Source of the DNA: Osmia lignaria lignaria | Lineage: Eukaryota; Arthropoda; Insecta; Hymenoptera; Megachilidae | Length of the DNA: 64,000 nucleotides | Direction: 5' to 3' | Assembly: GCF_051020975.1 (NCBI RefSeq) | Contig: NC_135038.1 | Coordinates: 6,818,001-6,882,000 of the forward strand | In this document: positions 62,601-64,000 of the stretch, one piece after another | How the letters are laid out: every line of letters begins with the position of its first letter | Position numbering within the stretch: position 1 is the stretch's first letter | Program-made: the position numbers and the translations under genes | Notes under the pieces: generated by a model | What the model was told of the DNA's origin: nothing | The model's input: the letters and a program-made list of their open reading frames with translations, nothing else | The model's database searches: none

Positions 62601-63316
62601 AGTACAAAGGATCACGAGAAACGGATCGTCGCATTTTTCGTAATTGTTTTGTTCTCCACTTTTCATTTTTTAAGTAGATTAGACTTTCTTTCGTTGCTAT
62701 CAATTATGAATTAAGTTTGAATTTTTTTTAATTTCCATATTTTAAAGAATCTAGAAATCGTAGATATGCAAGGAACATTTTTTTGGAATTTTCTTAGTTC
62801 TTACACTACCATAAAGAGTTAAACTTATATTGTGCCTTTTGCGATAATTATTTCTTCGAAATATAACTATAGAGGGTTGAATGGAGAAATGATTTTCAAC
62901 AGAGAACAGGACACAGTGAGAAGTGAAGACAGCGTGCTTGTACAAAGTGTGGATTTAGGTTCTGGACAAGAAGCATGGCGATCTTTGAGCTGTCTTACAG
63001 ACAGCACAGAGCAAAGTGCTCCTGTGAATTTTGATCTCTCGAACAGGGTAAGTTTCTCTTATAAGAAAGGATTGAAATATTAGATGAACATTTTATATGT
63101 TCCTTAGGCAAAACTACCTCGAGGCATCGATAAGATTCGACCACATATTGAATTGATAGATAATGTGCCTCTTTTGGTGTCTCTATTTACCGACTGCAAC
63201 ACTGCTGTTACAAGGGAAATGTTGCACATTATGCAAGATTATGGAGAAGTCGTTTGTGTACTTGGCTCTTCAGCCAATGCAGAGAACATGCCGATTTTTA
63301 TGCAAGCCGATGCAGG
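56662..63316 (+). CDS. TMEM94: TMEM94 homologue (P-type-ATPase-like ER membrane protein), 17 exons seen, C-terminus beyond window
   Basis: Exons: 56662-56825, 56900-57333, 57403-57596, 57651-58121, 58173-58361, 58433-58536, 58617-58711, 58799-59036, 59601-59694, 59770-59987, 60069-60304, 60441-60565, 60640-60788, 61733-61867, 62384-62509, 62873-63047, 63108-63316. The joins are frame-consistent and give about 1118 codons; the human protein is 1356 aa, so the last TM helices lie past 64000. Start chosen at MDSDRAKD because the following LGLSTNTALETLQ matches the family N-terminus. Visible features: TM helices about 72-92, about 158-175, and two after residue 335; an actuator-type motif GDIIVMKPGQ (245-254); a degenerate phosphorylation-site motif VDKKGILSWPNP (Asp490; ion pumps have DKTG); GTADIILDSCIEFWDG; KKVQDFYQR; and EKMGLESGWNCHIS. 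In vertebrates TMEM94 is an ER protein implicated in Mg2+ uptake (ERMA). Head-to-head with MED16. Confidence 0.96.
59071..59093 (+). repeat. 23-nt poly(T) run in TMEM94 intron 8
   Basis: An uninterrupted run of 23 T residues 34 nt after the exon 8 donor, followed by a T-rich stretch to about 59158. A long uridine tract this close to a donor can bind TIA-1 or PTB-type splicing factors, which is of interest next to the candidate cassette exon. It may equally be a slippage-prone mononucleotide repeat. Confidence 0.8.
59305..59400 (+). other. TMEM94: Candidate in-frame cassette exon of TMEM94 (96 nt)
   Basis: Lies between exons 8 and 9. It follows an AG (GATCACAG), is open throughout in the required phase and ends before GTCAGT. 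Upstream exon 8 ends in phase 2 (CG) and this segment also ends in phase 2 (TG), so inclusion adds exactly 32 residues, starting RIEDKSGYRAKD and ending SGSLGQMW, before CLCELAKQIGF. Skipping joins VTNR-RCLCELA, which matches the length of the vertebrate protein, so the skipped form is probably the main one. The splice sites are weaker than those of neighbouring exons. Confidence 0.45.
61220..61261 (+). other. TMEM94: Candidate in-frame 42-nt microexon of TMEM94
   Basis: Between exons 13 and 14 a good acceptor (ACATTACAG) precedes a 42-nt open segment followed by a GTATAT donor. Flanking exons are both phase 2 at this junction and 42 is a multiple of three, so inclusion adds 14 residues (RQQWLERYPHMTPS region). 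The direct 13-14 join is also in frame. The local protein is poorly conserved, so homology cannot decide. Confidence 0.3.
61990..62222. mobile_element. TTAA-flanked piggyBac-like MITE in a TMEM94 intron (233 bp)
   Basis: Bounded by TTAA on both sides with inverted ends CCCTTTGCTACC at the left and, read in reverse complement, CCCTTTGAACAT at the right. Length is typical of a MITE and there is no coding capacity. An internal hairpin AGGGCGT-GGATCT-ACGCCCT lies near 62151-62170. TTAA duplications with CCCTTTG-type ends are characteristic of non-autonomous piggyBac-superfamily elements. It sits entirely between TMEM94 exons 14 and 15. Confidence 0.6.
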
Positions 63317-63487
63317 GTAATTAATCAATTATTACATTATTATTTTAAGGCTTTCAGTACTATGCTAAAATTGTATAGAATTTTCAAAATTCTAGAAAAC
63401 TATTTTCAAATTCTTCTTAAAATATTAAATCGTATTTCGTGATAATTAACAAAAAAATTTAATTAAGAAAATATATTACATACAAAT

Positions 63488-64000
63488 TCATACAGAAACA
63501 GTATTTTCCTTGTTTACGAAACGACCAGGAGCTTCATAACTCGTCTTATATATCGTATCTTTATTAATCTGAGCAGAAATGATTGGTCTATGTTTCATCT
63601 GTTTCCTTTTCGATACGGGTCCTGTATACTGATAAGATAATTGATTTGTGGTGTGATAATCCGTCTTGAACTTAGTTCTCCAAAAGTCTCGTTTCGATGG
63701 TCTTTTTATATGGACAAGTCCAAAATCTTGATAAGATTCCTTGGTCACCGTTTTACAATCCATCGCTACTGGATAGCAGACTTTTCCTTGATATGGTTTA
63801 CAACGTACAACTTTCGGATATCCAGGATCCATATAGGATAACATATTAGTACTTTTCATATCGTGTGATCCATTTATAGACAAACTCGATTTTGGAACGA
63901 ATGCTTTTGACACTATCCGATTTATGGCTTGATAAGAGAGATTGTACGTTGTACCAAAATCAAATTTTGCTGTTTTACTAGCTAACATTTTCTCATGCAT
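63488..64000 (-). CDS. SAXO-like (axonemal microtubule-stabilising type) protein, partial, antisense within TMEM94
   Basis: A 170-codon open frame running from the window edge to a stop at 63488. A Met codon coincides with the last three bases, so the true start may lie outside. The protein is built of imperfect repeats of the form T-x-Y/N-x-x-S/D-Y followed by Pro/Gly: TTYNLSYQ, STNMLSYMDPGYP, TKESYQDFG, TTNQLSYQYTG and TIYKTSYEAPG. It is basic (many Lys/Arg) and has no membrane segment. Such Tyr-Pro repeats resemble the Mn modules of the SAXO/FAM154/MAP6 group, which bind the outside or lumen of ciliary and sperm-tail microtubules. The assignment rests on repeat style, not on a full match; another microtubule inner protein is possible. 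It lies opposite the intron after TMEM94 exon 17, so it is probably a nested antisense gene. Confidence 0.55.
   Translation of the reverse strand: MHEKMLASKTAKFDFGTTYNLSYQAINRIVSKAFVPKSSLSINGSHDMKSTNMLSYMDPGYPKVVRCKPYQGKVCYPVAMDCKTVTKESYQDFGLVHIKRPSKRDFWRTKFKTDYHTTNQLSYQYTGPVSKRKQMKHRPIISAQINKDTIYKTSYEAPGRFVNKENTVSV

Noticed and set aside
1..64000. CRISPR arrays, bacterial operons or integrated viral genes
   Set aside because: None seen; the introns, AT-rich spacers and eukaryotic proteins indicate ordinary insect nuclear DNA.

Overview
The window looks like part of an insect nuclear genome, most probably a hymenopteran such as a bee. It is very AT-rich, with local CpG-rich islands and no general CpG loss. 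Genes are split by short GT-AG introns (often 50-150 bp), and non-coding DNA carries TTAA-flanked MITE-like elements. The order is inferred from style and content; no species can be named from the sequence.

Layout. Positions 1-45,950 (about 70% of the window) hold no protein-coding gene I can recognise. This is intergenic or giant-intron DNA containing small MITEs, a three-copy 40-bp tandem repeat, a diverged tandem family with palindromes near 45 kb, long purine/pyrimidine-biased tracts, GC/CpG islands (33.9-34.3, 35.3-35.5 and 29.2-29.4 kb) that may be promoters or first exons, and one speculative 87-codon small ORF at 2.2 kb.

From 45.95 kb to the right edge the window is gene-dense. (1) A four-exon LITAF-domain zinc-ribbon protein, + strand, 45,954-46,882. 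(2) TXNL1 (thioredoxin domain plus PITH domain), + strand, 47,596-49,309, with active site CGLC instead of the usual CGPC. (3) MED16 (Mediator tail subunit), - strand, 55,687-49,988, 14 exons and 811 codons. A single-exon gene for an unknown two-TM protein (376 aa, - strand) sits inside its large intron 11. (4) TMEM94 (P-type-ATPase-like ER membrane protein), + strand, from 56,662. Seventeen constitutive exons are traced to 63,316 and the C-terminus lies beyond the window. An in-frame 96-nt candidate cassette exon and a 42-nt candidate microexon lie in its introns. (5) An antisense ORF with SAXO/axonemal-type repeats, 63,488 to at least 64,000, probably nested in a TMEM94 intron.

MED16 and TMEM94 are head-to-head with about 1 kb between start codons and may share a divergent promoter. 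TXNL1 and MED16 are tail-to-tail about 0.7 kb apart. The genes do not form a single pathway; this is a housekeeping cluster (redox/proteasome, transcription, ER membrane, endolysosomal membrane) next to a large non-coding region. Exon boundaries were read by hand. For TXNL1, MED16, TMEM94 and the LITAF gene every exon join keeps the reading frame, and the first three match the family proteins along their length.
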